A DNA stretch of 64,000 nucleotides from Guadua angustifolia (taxonomy: Eukaryota > Streptophyta > Magnoliopsida > Poales > Poaceae). The notes below the pieces were generated by a model. It saw only the letters and a program-made list of their open reading frames with translations, was not told the origin of the DNA and ran no database searches. A program made the translations under genes and the position numbers. Below are positions 10,203-21,500 of this stretch, piece after piece; the stretch's first letter is position 1, and each line of letters opens with the position of its first letter. Where the stretch lies: the NCBI GenBank assembly GCA_036346375.1, contig JAYEVE010000527.1, forward strand, positions 1,231,712 through 1,295,711, read 5' to 3'.

Positions 10203-12200
10203 TCCTCCAGGCGCCGACGCGGGATCCTCTTTGTTTTTGCTTTAATCAAGTTGTATGTATTTTGGGACACCTTGTTGGTGCGTTTTTATAATCTAGACTT
10301 TGCCGCTTGCATTTTCTTCGTGATGCGACTGCTTCCGCGGCCATTGTCCTCGGGTCATTTGGGACCCTTTGAACGTAGGTCGGAGCGTTGATACGTAGAT
10401 GAATACATAAGGTAAACGCGGACGCGGGGGCATAAGACGGCGCGCGCGCACGGGGGAGCGGAGTGTTCCCAACCAGCTATGGTTCATGCTGCGTGGGTTC
10501 CCCCCTTTTTTGCAAAACACTACTTCGTGACCGTTGCCGCCGAGGCGCAGGCCATAGTGTCCGGAATGAAGGGGTTAGGATCGAGAAGAACCAACAGCTA
10601 GCTGAGTCATCGGCCTTGGTGGGCCTGCAATGTGTTCGCACGCATTTGAGTGGGAGGAGAGCGCTGCCGGAAGGTCGTCGTTCATTCCGCATGGGCATGC
10701 CCTTCTTCCGCGAGGCGCCACTTAGGAACCGTGATACCGGGCGAGGTCGACGCTTGGGTTGAAAAAGGGTTACCATCCGAAAAACAACGGTCAATCGGAT
10801 CGCTGTTCCCACTAAGTGTGACGGCAATGTTTCCGTGTTTGCTGGGAATGGGATGCGGCCGTCATGAAACCGCGAGGCTCTAGGGGAATGCAGGTGGTGT
10901 TAAGAACGGGGTTACCTCAGCCTTTGGGCCAAAACGCTACCGAGCGGGCGGCACTGGCTTTTGCTGCGCCTGTCGGATGTTCTCGATGCCTCGTGGTCGA
11001 GGCGGTTCGCGGCGGCGTGACGGCTCGCCCGAGCGAGATCGGCGTCGCGTAGTCGCCAGCGGCGGCGGCATCCTTCGCCATCGCCCCGCCCCATCGCCGC
11101 CCAGCGTGACGTGATTCTTTAATGCGCCATGATGGCCTCCCACATCAAGCCGTGGGATGGACGGGACGCCTTGGCGTCGTGGACGAGGCATCGCTTGCCC
11201 GGGCTGCACTGCCTTTTGCCTATAAATAGGGTTTTGGAGGCGAGGTAGCATTGTGCTCGGCATTCGTGTGCGCTCTCCTTCATCCTTCCTCCAGCTCGTC
11301 TGTCTTGCGGGGAGGTTTGAGCGGACGAGATGGCGAGCGGTGGTGAGGACGGTGAGAGGGCCAACGGGCGGCCGACGGAGGGAGACTCGTGGGGTGCTGA
11401 CTCCAAGAGGCCTCGCGTGGACGCCGGGACATCTGCGACGAGGAGTGAGCTTGTGTTGCCCTTTTGACCTTTCTCCATCCGAACCCGCCGCCGGGCGAAG
11501 TTTCTATAGCTTCGCACACAGATAACCTTGTCTCTTCGTGATCTAATGGTGATGTTCTTGTGTTTTCTTGTAGCTCCAATTGGCAGTCGGCACGACGCCT
11601 CGCTTTCCTCCTCGGGACGGTACGGTGACCGTAGGGCCACCGAAATCGTTGCCGATGGTGATTTCGCGCCTCCCGCTTTGGAGGCGGAGGTGCCAAGGGC
11701 GCTTGTCAGCCAAGAGGCCGCGGAGGGCAGCGGGCGCAGGCTCAGCCGCTGAAGCGGAATTGCCCGGATGCGCGAGGAGCACGAGGTTCTCCTTTCCGTG
11801 TTTTCGTCCCGCCCACGCAGAGCATGGGCGGGAGCGTGAGGCCTCTAGGGATGCGGTTGACGAGCCACCGAGCGCACCACCCAGAAGACGCCGGCTCGCC
11901 TCGAATGGCCGGGTCCCCCGGCGCACCGCTCTGCGCGCGGAGCGCCCGCCGCGAGGGCGGAGGGTCGCCTGGTGGTGGCGGAGTACGTGCTTACTGCCGC
12001 GCCACCGATGCCTCTTTTTGACACGGTGGCACCGCCGCTAGGATCGGCGACTCGCCCAGCGCTGGCCAAGGTGCGGGCGCAATGAGATGGTAGCGAGGCG
12101 AGTGCGCCTTGAGGTCTCAGATGACGAGGCCGACGGGGAGGAGGGCGCCGGTCTAGTCGGACCCTCCCTCGGCTTAGAAACCTCCACTTAGGGCGCCTCG
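10203..12200 (+). pseudogene. Accessory module 3 of element A, with its own TATA box
   Basis: Has TTCTTTAATGCG at 11,116-11,127, TATAAATA at 11,221-11,228 and ATG at 11,330 starting MASGGEDGERANG, the same promoter-to-start layout as module 2 (TATA to ATG about 100-110 bases). A likely intron runs from GTGAGC at 11,445 to TTGTAG at 11,573. Arg/Ala/Pro-rich coding sequence then continues to about 12,040 and fades by 12,200. No domain is recognised. 12,201-13,039 is a GC-rich spacer without a gene I can support. Confidence 0.45.
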
Positions 12201-13039
12201 GCCTTGGCGCCGAACTTGCCTCCGACGCGGGGACGCTGTCCTGGGGGTCGCTGTGTGGTGCTTCTTTGGAGCATCCAGAGCCCCTGTGGACGAGGCAGCT
12301 CGGGTACCGGGGCGCCGCCTTCTGGCGGCATCTTGTGTGATGCCTTTTCCGGACGCTGCTCATCGGCGAAGTCGTTTTGAGCAGCGTTGGTCGCGCCCGG
12401 TTGCAGAGCCACACTTGCGCTCGCGAAGACGGTGGTCCGCTCTTGATTCCGGAGTGTTAGATACATCGTAGTGGCAGATGTCCTCCTTATCCAAGATGGC
12501 GGTCCGCCTTCGTGATGCCTCTTTTGCACAGCAACAGGCTTTGATCCGCTAATCTTTTAGCTTTAGATGATGCTCATGTAAGGTAGGTCGTAGAGGACCA
12601 GTACGCATTTGTATGTTTCTGAATGATGTAAGGGAATGAATATTTGGGAAGTCAAGTTTACTCCATGTTTTGATTTTTACATTTCCTTTCCGTGCCAGGC
12701 TCATGTTAGGCGACCATAGCTCTTCGAAATCGCTGGGGTTATTCGAGCGTAGGTCCGAGCGTGGACACTTCGAGGTAATGACACAGGGAGCAAAAACTTG
12801 GCCACGAATGGCTCTTTCGACCGACTCATCGTTGCTCGACATGTGTTCTTCTCCCCTTTCAGAGCGCCGCCATGACCGTAGCCAATACCAAAACCGCCAG
12901 AGTTTTGGTGTGGGTCGTAGCATCTGAGACCGGTCGGAACGCCGAATCGTGGGCTTTATATGAGATGCGTGCCCTCCGAGTGAGCCAGACGCCACCCGAG
13001 CTCGGAGGGTTGTTGGAAACGCGAAGGAAGCGGAAAGCT

Positions 13040-14230
13040 TCAGGGGTAGAATCGCCTGAGCTTCTCGATGTTCCAAGCGTTTGGGATGACATTGCCTGCA
13101 GCATCCTTAAGTCGGTAGGTGCCGGGCCGGAGGACCTCCACGATGGTGAAGGGACCTTCCCATGGAGGAGAAAGCTTGTGCTTGTTTACGTTGATCGACT
13201 CGGCGCAGACCGTGTCACCAACGTTGAAGGAGCGGCCTCGAACCTGGCGATCGTGGTAGCGGCGGAGCGCCTGCTGGTACTTGGCCGACCGCAGGATAGC
13301 CACGTCGCGCGCCTCATCGAGTTGATCGACTGCATCTTGCTGTGCTTCGAGCCCCCGTGCCTTGTCGAAGGCTTGAAGTCTTGGGGCGCCGTACTCCAAG
13401 TCGGTTGGCAACACTGCTTCGGCGCCGAACACTAGGAATAATGGTGTGAACCCGGTTGACCTGCTTAGGGTGGTTCACAGGCTCCAAAGAACGGAGGGCA
13501 GCTCGGCTGCCCATCGTCCTGCGAACTTCTTCAATCGGCTGAAAATCCTGGGCTTGAGCCCCTGGAGAATCATACCGTTTGCTCGCTCGACTTGGCCGTT
13601 GGTTCGCGGATGAGCTACAGCTGCCCAATAGACACGGATATGGAAGTCGTCACAGAACTCAAGGGATTCTTTCCCTGTGAACTATGTCCCGTTGTCGGTG
13701 ACGATGGAGTTCGGGACTCTGAATCGGTAAACAATGTCGAGGAAGAAATTGGCTGCCTGTACCGATGTGATGGTGGCAACCGGTTTAGCTTCGATCCACT
13801 TGGTGAACTTGTCCACCATAACGAGAAGGTGGGTGAAACTCCGAGCCTTTTTGAAAGGCCCGACCAGTCGAGTCCCTGCATCGCGAACGCCAGTGATGGG
13901 GATCGTTCGAGGGCTTGCGCGGGCGTGATGAGTTTGGCGAAGAATCGCATCCTTCGCAGTGCGACGACGATGTTGTTACGCCGCCACGGTAGCCAGCCAA
14001 TAGAACCCTTGCCAAAAGCTTTTCCCACAAGAGATCGCGGGCGGGCGTAGGCTACAAATTCCGCCGTGGATGTCGAAAGCAACAACTCCTTCCCGCGATC
14101 ACGGAATGCACTTCAGAGGACTCCGAGACGGGCCGCTTAGAGGTCTTCTCCGACCGAATCGAATGACTTGGCCCGCCGAGCGAGGCGCTGGCCTCGGTCG
14201 GTCGGGCGGGAGTGACCCCGTCTGTCACCG
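13040..14230 (-). pseudogene. Integrase of element A (broken)
   Basis: Minus-strand fragments in several frames make up a retroviral-type integrase: core segments around DKFTKWIEAKP and DNGT (about 13,700-13,830), WSLRTT...FGAEAVLP (about 13,400-13,460), and an intact C-terminal ORF (13,040-13,432) with SAKYQQALRRYHDRQVRGR, GPFTIVEVLRPGTYRL and the terminus WNIEKLRRFYP. That terminus lacks a chromodomain, which is normal for Tat elements. It would insert element cDNA into the genome. At least three frame changes make it non-functional as written. Confidence 0.75.
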
Positions 14231-14264
14231 ATCGATGAAGGGTTTCTCCGGGCCGAGTCCGTTG

Positions 14265-14990
14265 TTAGCACCGCCCGACTTGATTCGGACGACGCCGCGT
14301 CCGACTGCCCGATAGTCGGAGCAGCTGCGTCCGGTGGGGTGTCTTCCTGCTCGGTTGTTTGGTCCACTCGGACGGAAGGCTGGTGAAGATCGAGGACGAA
14401 AATTCTGGATGGGACTGGTCCCTTGCTGGACGTGAGGTTGGCGAGGTAGTCGGCCGCCGCCAGACGCGTCGGTAGCTATGATGGAGCTCGAAACCCTTGA
14501 ACTTTTCTTCGAGCTTGCGCACTTCACTGCAGTAGGCCGCCATGCGGGGGTCGCGAGGCTCTGTCGCCTTCATGACCTGGTCTACGACCAGCATGGAATC
14601 GCCGCGGATGTAGAGCCGGCGTGCGCCGAGGTCGGCAACGATCCGGAGACCGCTGACGAGGGCTTCATATTCGACGACGTTGTTGGTGGCGTCGAAGAGT
14701 AGTCGGATGACGTACTGGAGTTTGTTCCCAAGTGGGGAGACAATGACGACCCCAGCTCCTACCCCGTTCTTCGTGTAAGACCCATCGAAATACATCGTCC
14801 AGTACTCGGGGTCCTCGAGTACGGGAGGCGCCTGAGCCTCGGTCCACTCGGCGACGAAGTTCGCCAAAACCTGCGACTTGATCGCCATCCGGGGGACATA
14901 GGATATGTCATGGCCGTTGAGCTCAAGAGCCCACTTGGCTATCCTCCCCGACGCGTCGCGGTTGCAGATGATCTCGCCGAGTGGCGAGGA
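14265..14990 (-). pseudogene. Second (archaeal-type) RNase H of element A
   Basis: An uninterrupted stretch holds the hallmark residues: YFDGSYTKNGVGAG (first catalytic Asp), NNVVEYEAL (Glu) and YIRGDSMLVVDQV (second Asp). It lies between the RT-linked RNase H and integrase. A second RNase H in this position is a defining trait of the Tat lineage. The reading frame is the longest intact piece of pol in element A. Confidence 0.75.
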
Positions 14991-16180
14991 CGTTACCACG
15001 AGGATAGGATGCTTGTGAAAATAATGGACCAACTTCCGTTTCGCGATAAGCACCGCATAGAGCAGCTTTTGTACCTGGGGATACCGGGTTTTGGATTCAG
15101 AAAGTACTTCGCTGACGAAGTACACCGGCCGCTGTAACTTGAGTGCATGACCTTCTTCTGGCCGCTTCACAACAAGTGCCGCTACCGACACACGGTCAGA
15201 GAGCGGCAATGTATAGGAGGAGCGACTTCGTCCCGTGTCGGGCGACCAAAGACCGGAGGTGAAGTCGAAAGTCTTCAATTGCCGAGGATTCTGCGCTTAT
15301 GGGTCCCATGAAACCGGTCGGATTTTTTGAGCAGCTTGTAGAGCGGCATCCCACGTTCGCCGAGGCGGGACACGAAACGACTCAAGGCTGCGAGGCACCG
15401 GTCAGCTTCTGGACCCCTTTTAGGTCGGCGATTGGCCCCATCTTCAAGATTGCCGAGATCTTTCGCGATTGGCCTCAATCCCGCCGAGATGATGAAGCCG
15501 AGCGACTTTCCTTCGGGACCCCAAGACACACTTCGGGGTTGAGTTTTATGCGAACCGTCGGAGATTCGTGAAAGTTTCTTCCGTGTCGGCGACTAAGTCA
15601 TCGGCTCTTCTGGTTTTGACGACGAGGTCGCCGACATACACCTCGATGTTACGCTAATTCGGGTCGTCAAACACGTTTGCATACATCGCTGGTATGTAGC
15701 ACCCGCGTTTTTCAACCCAAAAGGCATTGTTACGTAACAAAACGAGCCGAACGGAGTGATGAAGGAGGTGGCGAGCTGGTCGGACTCCTTCATCGCTATC
15801 TGGTGATAGCCTGAGTAGGCATCCAGAAATGACAGGGATTCGCATCCCGCCGTTGAGTCGACGACCTGGTCAATACGAGGCAATGGAAAAGGGTCCTTGG
15901 GACAGGCCTTATTCAGGCTTGTGTAGTCAACGCACATTCTCCATTGCCCGGACTTCTTTTTTACAAGAACAGGGTTGGCAAGCCACCGGTGGCGACTTTT
16001 TATAAACCCCGCGCCAAAAGTTTGGCGATCTCTCCTCCTATGATCTTGGCGCTTCTTCACAAAGCGGGCGAACGTTGGGCGACCGCCTTGAGCCAGCGGA
16101 CGCTCAGGAGTGCTCGGCGACTTCCCGCGGGATGCCTAGCATATCGGAGAGCTTCCATGCGAAGACATCTCGGCTGGCGC
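14990..16180 (-). pseudogene. Reverse transcriptase and RNase H of element A (broken)
   Basis: RT motifs read on the minus strand: LVKKKSGQWRMCVDYTSLN, CPKDPFPLPRIDQ, SFLDAYSGYHQI and PFGLKNAGATYQR (15,593-16,060). The catalytic loop at 15,627-15,638 reads YVGD instead of YVDD (GAC to GGC). RNase H follows at about 15,000-15,540 with YYVSEVL-like and SRFVSRLGERGMP segments. Frame changes occur near 15,600 and 15,280. It is dead as written, though some breaks may be sequence errors. Confidence 0.75.
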
Positions 16181-16205
16181 GGAGGAAGTCGACGAGCGCG
16201 TCTTC

Positions 16206-16570
16206 CTATTTGGCGGGGAGCGTAGCTCCGACCGGCACGGTCTTGGTCGGATCGTTGGGATCGACCGCGACCATCTTAGTGTCCTCGACGGATTGGAAAG
16301 AGCCGACCCCCGATTTGCTGGAATCGGGGGTGGACTCGAGAACCGCCTTGCGGAGGGTTTCAAGCTCTGCGGCCGCAATGAGCTCGGACGCGAGCTCACA
16401 GCTACTGCGCTCGCAACTATAAGCGAGCTGGAAAGACGCGGCCACGGTGATGACTCCTCGCGGCCCCGGCATCTTGAGCTTGAGATAGGTATAGTTGGGG
16501 ACCGCCATGAACTTGGCGTAGCATGGCCTCCCCGTGATGGCATGGTAGGAACTGCGAAACCCTACGACCT
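16206..16570 (-). pseudogene. Protease-RT linker of element A
   Basis: Encodes the tail of the protease domain (ITFEVVGFRSSYHAITGRP then CYAKFMAVPNYTYLKLKMPG) and the acidic linker that precedes RT in Tat elements. The protease itself lies on the far side of a non-coding insertion. Confidence 0.6.
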
Positions 16571-16579
16571 CGAAGGTGA

Positions 16580-17491
16580 TGGGGACGGGGTTGCCCGAAC
16601 TTCCGTCAGGTGGAGGATAAGTCGATTAGGCGGCGCGAGACACACACAATCCAGCTTCTTGATCGGCACGATCAAAACCCCTGCAATCGCAGCACCACGC
16701 GTCCTTCGGTTATCAACCGCAAGCGCTGCCCGTTGACCTCGCCACAAAGGCTAATCCTCGCCAATGAATCGAGAACACAAGTAAGAACAAGAAAGATGCA
16801 ACTGAATTTGCAATTGAGGATGAAGCTCACGAGTTGGGGTCTCACAAACCGATGAGCACGATAATCGCTCAAAGACGTAATTAATCTAAGCAAAACCCCC
16901 AAATCAAACCCTAGCAGCTGGCATCGAATATAAAGGCTAGGGAATGTCCTAGAAACCCTAGATGCGTCCGTGATGGACTCCAACACGATACATGGGCCAA
17001 CGGCCCAAATTGGTGACGCGAGACCCGGGATGATTCTCGTCCGCCATCTTGCAACGTAAATTCCAATCGATTCGAAGTCCAAATGACTTGAAACCGTGCC
17101 ATTGGAAATTTTATCTCCTTAGCTTTCGAGGCATATGTGGATCATCAAAATCGGACCTGTTTGTGGCCTCGGGCGACGATTTTAGTGAACGCTGCTCTCG
17201 TGGCCGAGGTAGTCAACTCCGAGATGAATTGAACCTCCAACTTGACTTGCACACCCTCCTTGCCTCCCTCCTAGTCCTTGCTGGTTTCCAAGGCCTTCAT
17301 GGTCCTCTCCAAAGTTCCTAAGTACAAGATAATCAATAATATCATTAGGTAGCATACCATCCTCACAAGTATCTGACGGCACTTAGGAGCGAGCTCACTG
17401 TTGATTCAATTGCCGTGTCGTGTTTGTGATGGGTCCTTGCATCATAACTGGAGGAGGCTCGGTCGTATGCATAGGAGTGATGTCCTCATCA
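16580..17491. mobile_element. About 0.9-kb non-coding insertion splitting the protease of element A
   Basis: The protease frame breaks off near 16,580 and resumes at about 17,510. Between them is sequence without ORFs, unlike the GC-rich coding sequence of A. It starts TGGGGACG and ends CTCATCA, and the octamer GAAGGTGA is present on both sides (16,572-16,579 and 17,492-17,499). However, both flanks also resemble the same protease segment, so the octamer may be homology rather than a TSD. A solo LTR is the simplest reading. The distal 0.2 kb is repeated at 31,156. Confidence 0.4.
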
Positions 17492-17509
17492 GAAGGTGAG
17501 GGTCTCAGT

Positions 17510-18332
17510 CTAGAAGTTATCCGGGCTCCCGAAAGTGACGGGTAGGTCGATCTGCCCTAGCGGGTAGGCCTGCTGGCCCAGAACGACGCCATGGAAAGGC
17601 GCCTTGCTCGGCTGGAGGCGCAAGCGAGGAATCCCGATGGCGTCGAGAGTGTCAACGTACAAGATGTTGATACTACTACCGCCGTCCATAAGCACTTTGG
17701 ACAGGCGTTTTGGCCCCACGACGGGGGCGACAACTAGCAGGTATCTCCCCGGCTGTGGGACATGATCGGGGTGATCGGCCCGATCAAAGGTGATCGGCGA
17801 TTCCGACCACCGGAGGTACTTCGGCGCGGCGGGCGCCGCGGCGTGAACTTCACGAAGGGCGAGCTTGAGCCGCCGCTTGTCGGCGTAGCTCACCGGTCCA
17901 CCGAAGATCATGAGGCAACCGTCGGGTTCTGGGAACTCGACGTCCGCCTCCTTTGGCGTCATCAGCTGCCGTCTCACCTTTACCCCGTAGGGCTCCGGAG
18001 AGGAGGCGTTTGAGTTTCGCCTCCTTGTATTTGTGCTTGACGGGTACCGTGATTCGAACACGGGCCTCCATCAATTTCAAGTGGTCGGCCGAGGCTACCG
18101 CCACGCCCGCCGCTTGGCGATGCATCATTGTCGCGACTCGTGGTCCTTGCGGACTTGCTTCCCCTTCCGCTTCCTTTTGTCGAGAGCGGTCGTGGGGATC
18201 GCGGCTTCGCCTGGACTCGCTTGGCCTTCCCTTGTCGAAGATGGTTTCAGCCTCCTCACCGAGGCGTGGTTGAGTGGCGATGTCGAGCAATTCCTTGGTG
18301 GTTTTGGGCTTGACGCAGCCCAACTTGTGCAC
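17510..18332 (-). pseudogene. Gag tail and protease of element A
   Basis: The protease active-site region reads VLMDGGSSINILY (DGG in place of DTG, common in Tat elements), preceded by YLRWSESPITFDRADHP and followed by GQIDLPVTFGS. Upstream, in another frame, is the basic gag tail (KHKYKEAKLKRLL). Element B interrupts gag at 18,510. Confidence 0.7.
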
Positions 18333-18510
18333 TAAGGCTTTGCACGTGGTGTCAGAGATGAATGCCTCGACGACGCTGTCGTGACATCGGGAGCTCGTTA
18401 CACTCGCTAGGAGAAACGCCTGATGTAATCCCGGAGCTTTCTCCGGTCATTGCTTACTTTTCAAGTCTCAGAGTTCCTGTATGCTTATAAGTGCCCTGGA
18501 AATTGCCGAC

Positions 18511-21500
18511 TGTAACATCCTAAAATTTTAATAAAATAAAAATCAATATTTTGAATTTGAATATTATTCTTTCTGAGTTTTCTTGGCATTATTGATTTTT
18601 ATTTGGAGTTCTTGGATTTTGTGTTGCAATAAAAAGTAAACAAATGAGCAATAAAGAATGAAAAAGAGAAAAGGGAAAAAATGTAAAAAGGAAAAATTTA
18701 GAAAAATGTACCATGAAACCCTGAGCATATAAGTAAATCATTTTGGCCATAAAATGAAATTTCATACATGAAGAAAGGAAGGAATAAAATAAAGAGTCAA
18801 CTTTTAAATCAAAACAATGCATTGTCGAATTTATAAAATAAGTATAAATCTTATCTCGAGCTGAAAAATTTATCATAAAACCTCAATGCCATTTATACCT
18901 CTGGTAAAAAAATATTATAAATTAAAAATGTCATTTAAGACTTTTCCAACTTTAAAAATGTAAACCCTAAAAATCTAGAAATTGCAATGTCGGAATTTTT
19001 ATAAAATAATGGAGCAACATTTTGACTTGAAAATTTTACAGAAGCATTCTGAGATCAAATCCTTTAGAAAAACAAAATTTCAAAAATAATAGACTTCAAT
19101 TGATCTCAATGAAAAATAGGAATCCGAAATAAGTAATTAGGAGCCATCATCGTTGTCGAATATTTGTAATTTTTCGGTAACTCATTTTAATCCCAAATTT
19201 TACCAGGCATCAAAATATATTTAAAGACCATGTTCAAAAAGTTTGGATATTTTCCACTCCCATTTGGCAGCCCAATAAAATCCAAAATCATTTCTTTTGG
19301 CGCCACTTCAGCGATTCTTTGGTCCTCGCCCCCCAGAAGCTCCTTCTTCTCCTCGCTCAGGCGATCGAAAGGGAACTCGGCGATGAAACCAGTCGAGCTC
19401 ACACCAGTGAACTTCACCGATTCAACGCATCACCAGCGTCCGCATCACCCTACTTCAGCCACGACGACTCGCCAAGCTTCACCGCCCATACCTTCGCCGA
19501 TTGCCGCCACGAAGCCTTGTCGCGTCTCGAGAAGTTTCGTCCGAGGCTCAACGCAACCAAACCGGCTCATCTACTCAATCTCTCAGCCATATATAGCGCA
19601 TTGTGGTCACTGAGGCAGTGCTTTCATTCCCCCTCACCTTTCCCTTCCTTCCCCTCAAGCCTGCGCACATGAAGCCTCCCATTTCCGCCATTGCCAGGGA
19701 GGTCCAGAGCTCTAAGCCGAGAGCAATCTGAGTAATAGAGTGTCTCATTCTCAAATTCGTTTGGTCTAGAGCATCACCCGGCTGCAAGCAACAAGACCCC
19801 TCAACAATTTCGTGAGTTCTCCATGCGAAAAGTGGCTGCCGCCGTGAGCCTTTTCTTCCCCAAGACCGCGCCGCGGGCAGCTCAATCCGTAATTCTTCCA
19901 CCGGGCGACCCCAAAAATGAAACTCCTAGCATCCATTTATGCTTAAAAGGCTATCGATTCAACTCCTAACACCCCTGTTCGTCTTCTCCGACTTGCCGCC
20001 GCCATGGCCGCGCCGAGCTCGGCCAGCCAGAGATCTCTTCTGACGAATCGACTCCGCCATCCTGTGCGCCTCGTCGAGCTCTCCCTCTCCATGCCGTCGC
20101 CGTCGCCGGAGAGCCGCCGGAGCACCCTCGCCGTTCAGCCCTAGTTCCATCCCCTGTTTCCTGTCTTCACTCAATGAATCGTGCTGGAGGTAGGAGAAGG
20201 CGCCTTTCACTTAGAAAACGATTCCACTTCGTATGCATTTACTAATAGGCTGGAATTGCATTTCTGAATATCTTTTGAGATATAGTTTCAATCCCAGTAA
20301 AATAAATTTGTATATTCATCTAAAATCAGAAATAATCTAAATATGTAAAAAGATTTAGTTTTTGAATTACAGGATTATTGTTCAAATTAAACCTTGATTA
20401 TGATGCTAATATGATTTTAATGGGAACTTGTGAATAATAAGAAATGAAATGGTAAAATAAATATTAGGGTGATGCTAGGATCAGGAGTATTCAGAATAAT
20501 ACAAATACACTTAAATTTTGAACTAAGTTCAATTTATTGCTTAGCAACCATTAGTAAAGTTTAATATGGCCATTAACAAAGTAATAGCATAATGGCTCAC
20601 AAAATGATATGGCAAATAGCATCAAGTTCCTAAAAACAGTGAGGACATATGTATGTGAAAATAACTGAAATGAGGTTTAACTTGAATTCCTTGATCATAA
20701 AGAAATGTCAAATGCAATAATAATCAAATAGGAAACCATTGTAGTTTAAGTCAAAACAATGCAAAACCAGCTTTAAAACACCCTCGTGGTTATCCTCGCT
20801 AATACCGAAAAGTGAATTAAAGATCCCGAATATTGTAGTTGCAATCTTAATTTAAAGTTGGCCGATTTAGCGTTATTCATCGTGGTCATTTAGGCTATTT
20901 CAGCCATCGATAAAATAACTCATCCAAATACTAAAATCAGTAAAACTAGTTTAGTAACGTTGTACAAAGTTCATACTATCATATTCTATAAAAAGAATCT
21001 TATTCCGTTAAGGTTTTCGCATTAATCTCATCGAGATCAAAACCCTTACATGATAACCTCTTGATTCACTTTTGGCCGATTCGGTGAATCGCAAACTTTA
21101 GTTGCCACTTAAGCTATTTCAACAATGAATATAATGTATCAGCCAATGCCTAAAATTCATGGAATCAGCTTAGGATTGTTATACAAAGTATAAATCATCG
21201 TATCACGAAGAAATGACCATATTTCATCATGTTTTGCATACCAATCCAAATAGCTTAAAACCCTTAATCGTTAATATGTCATTTCCCCCTTTCTTGCCGA
21301 TTTTGAATAGTGAAGTCTTTAAGTATAGCATGAACCGTTTTAGCAACAAGATTATAGTCTCGCCCAAAATCCTAAAACTTATGGAACTAGTTTAGTAGTG
21401 TTCTTCAAGGTGTAGGCTATCCCATTATAAAAAGATAATCTCGTTTTGCTAAGGTTTGCATATTAATCTTAATAGCTAACAACCCTAAGTAATCACATTG

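Noticed and set aside
11845..12414. 189-codon minus-strand ORF opposite accessory module 3
   Set aside because: Mirror of Arg/Ala-rich coding sequence on the other strand; no family resemblance.
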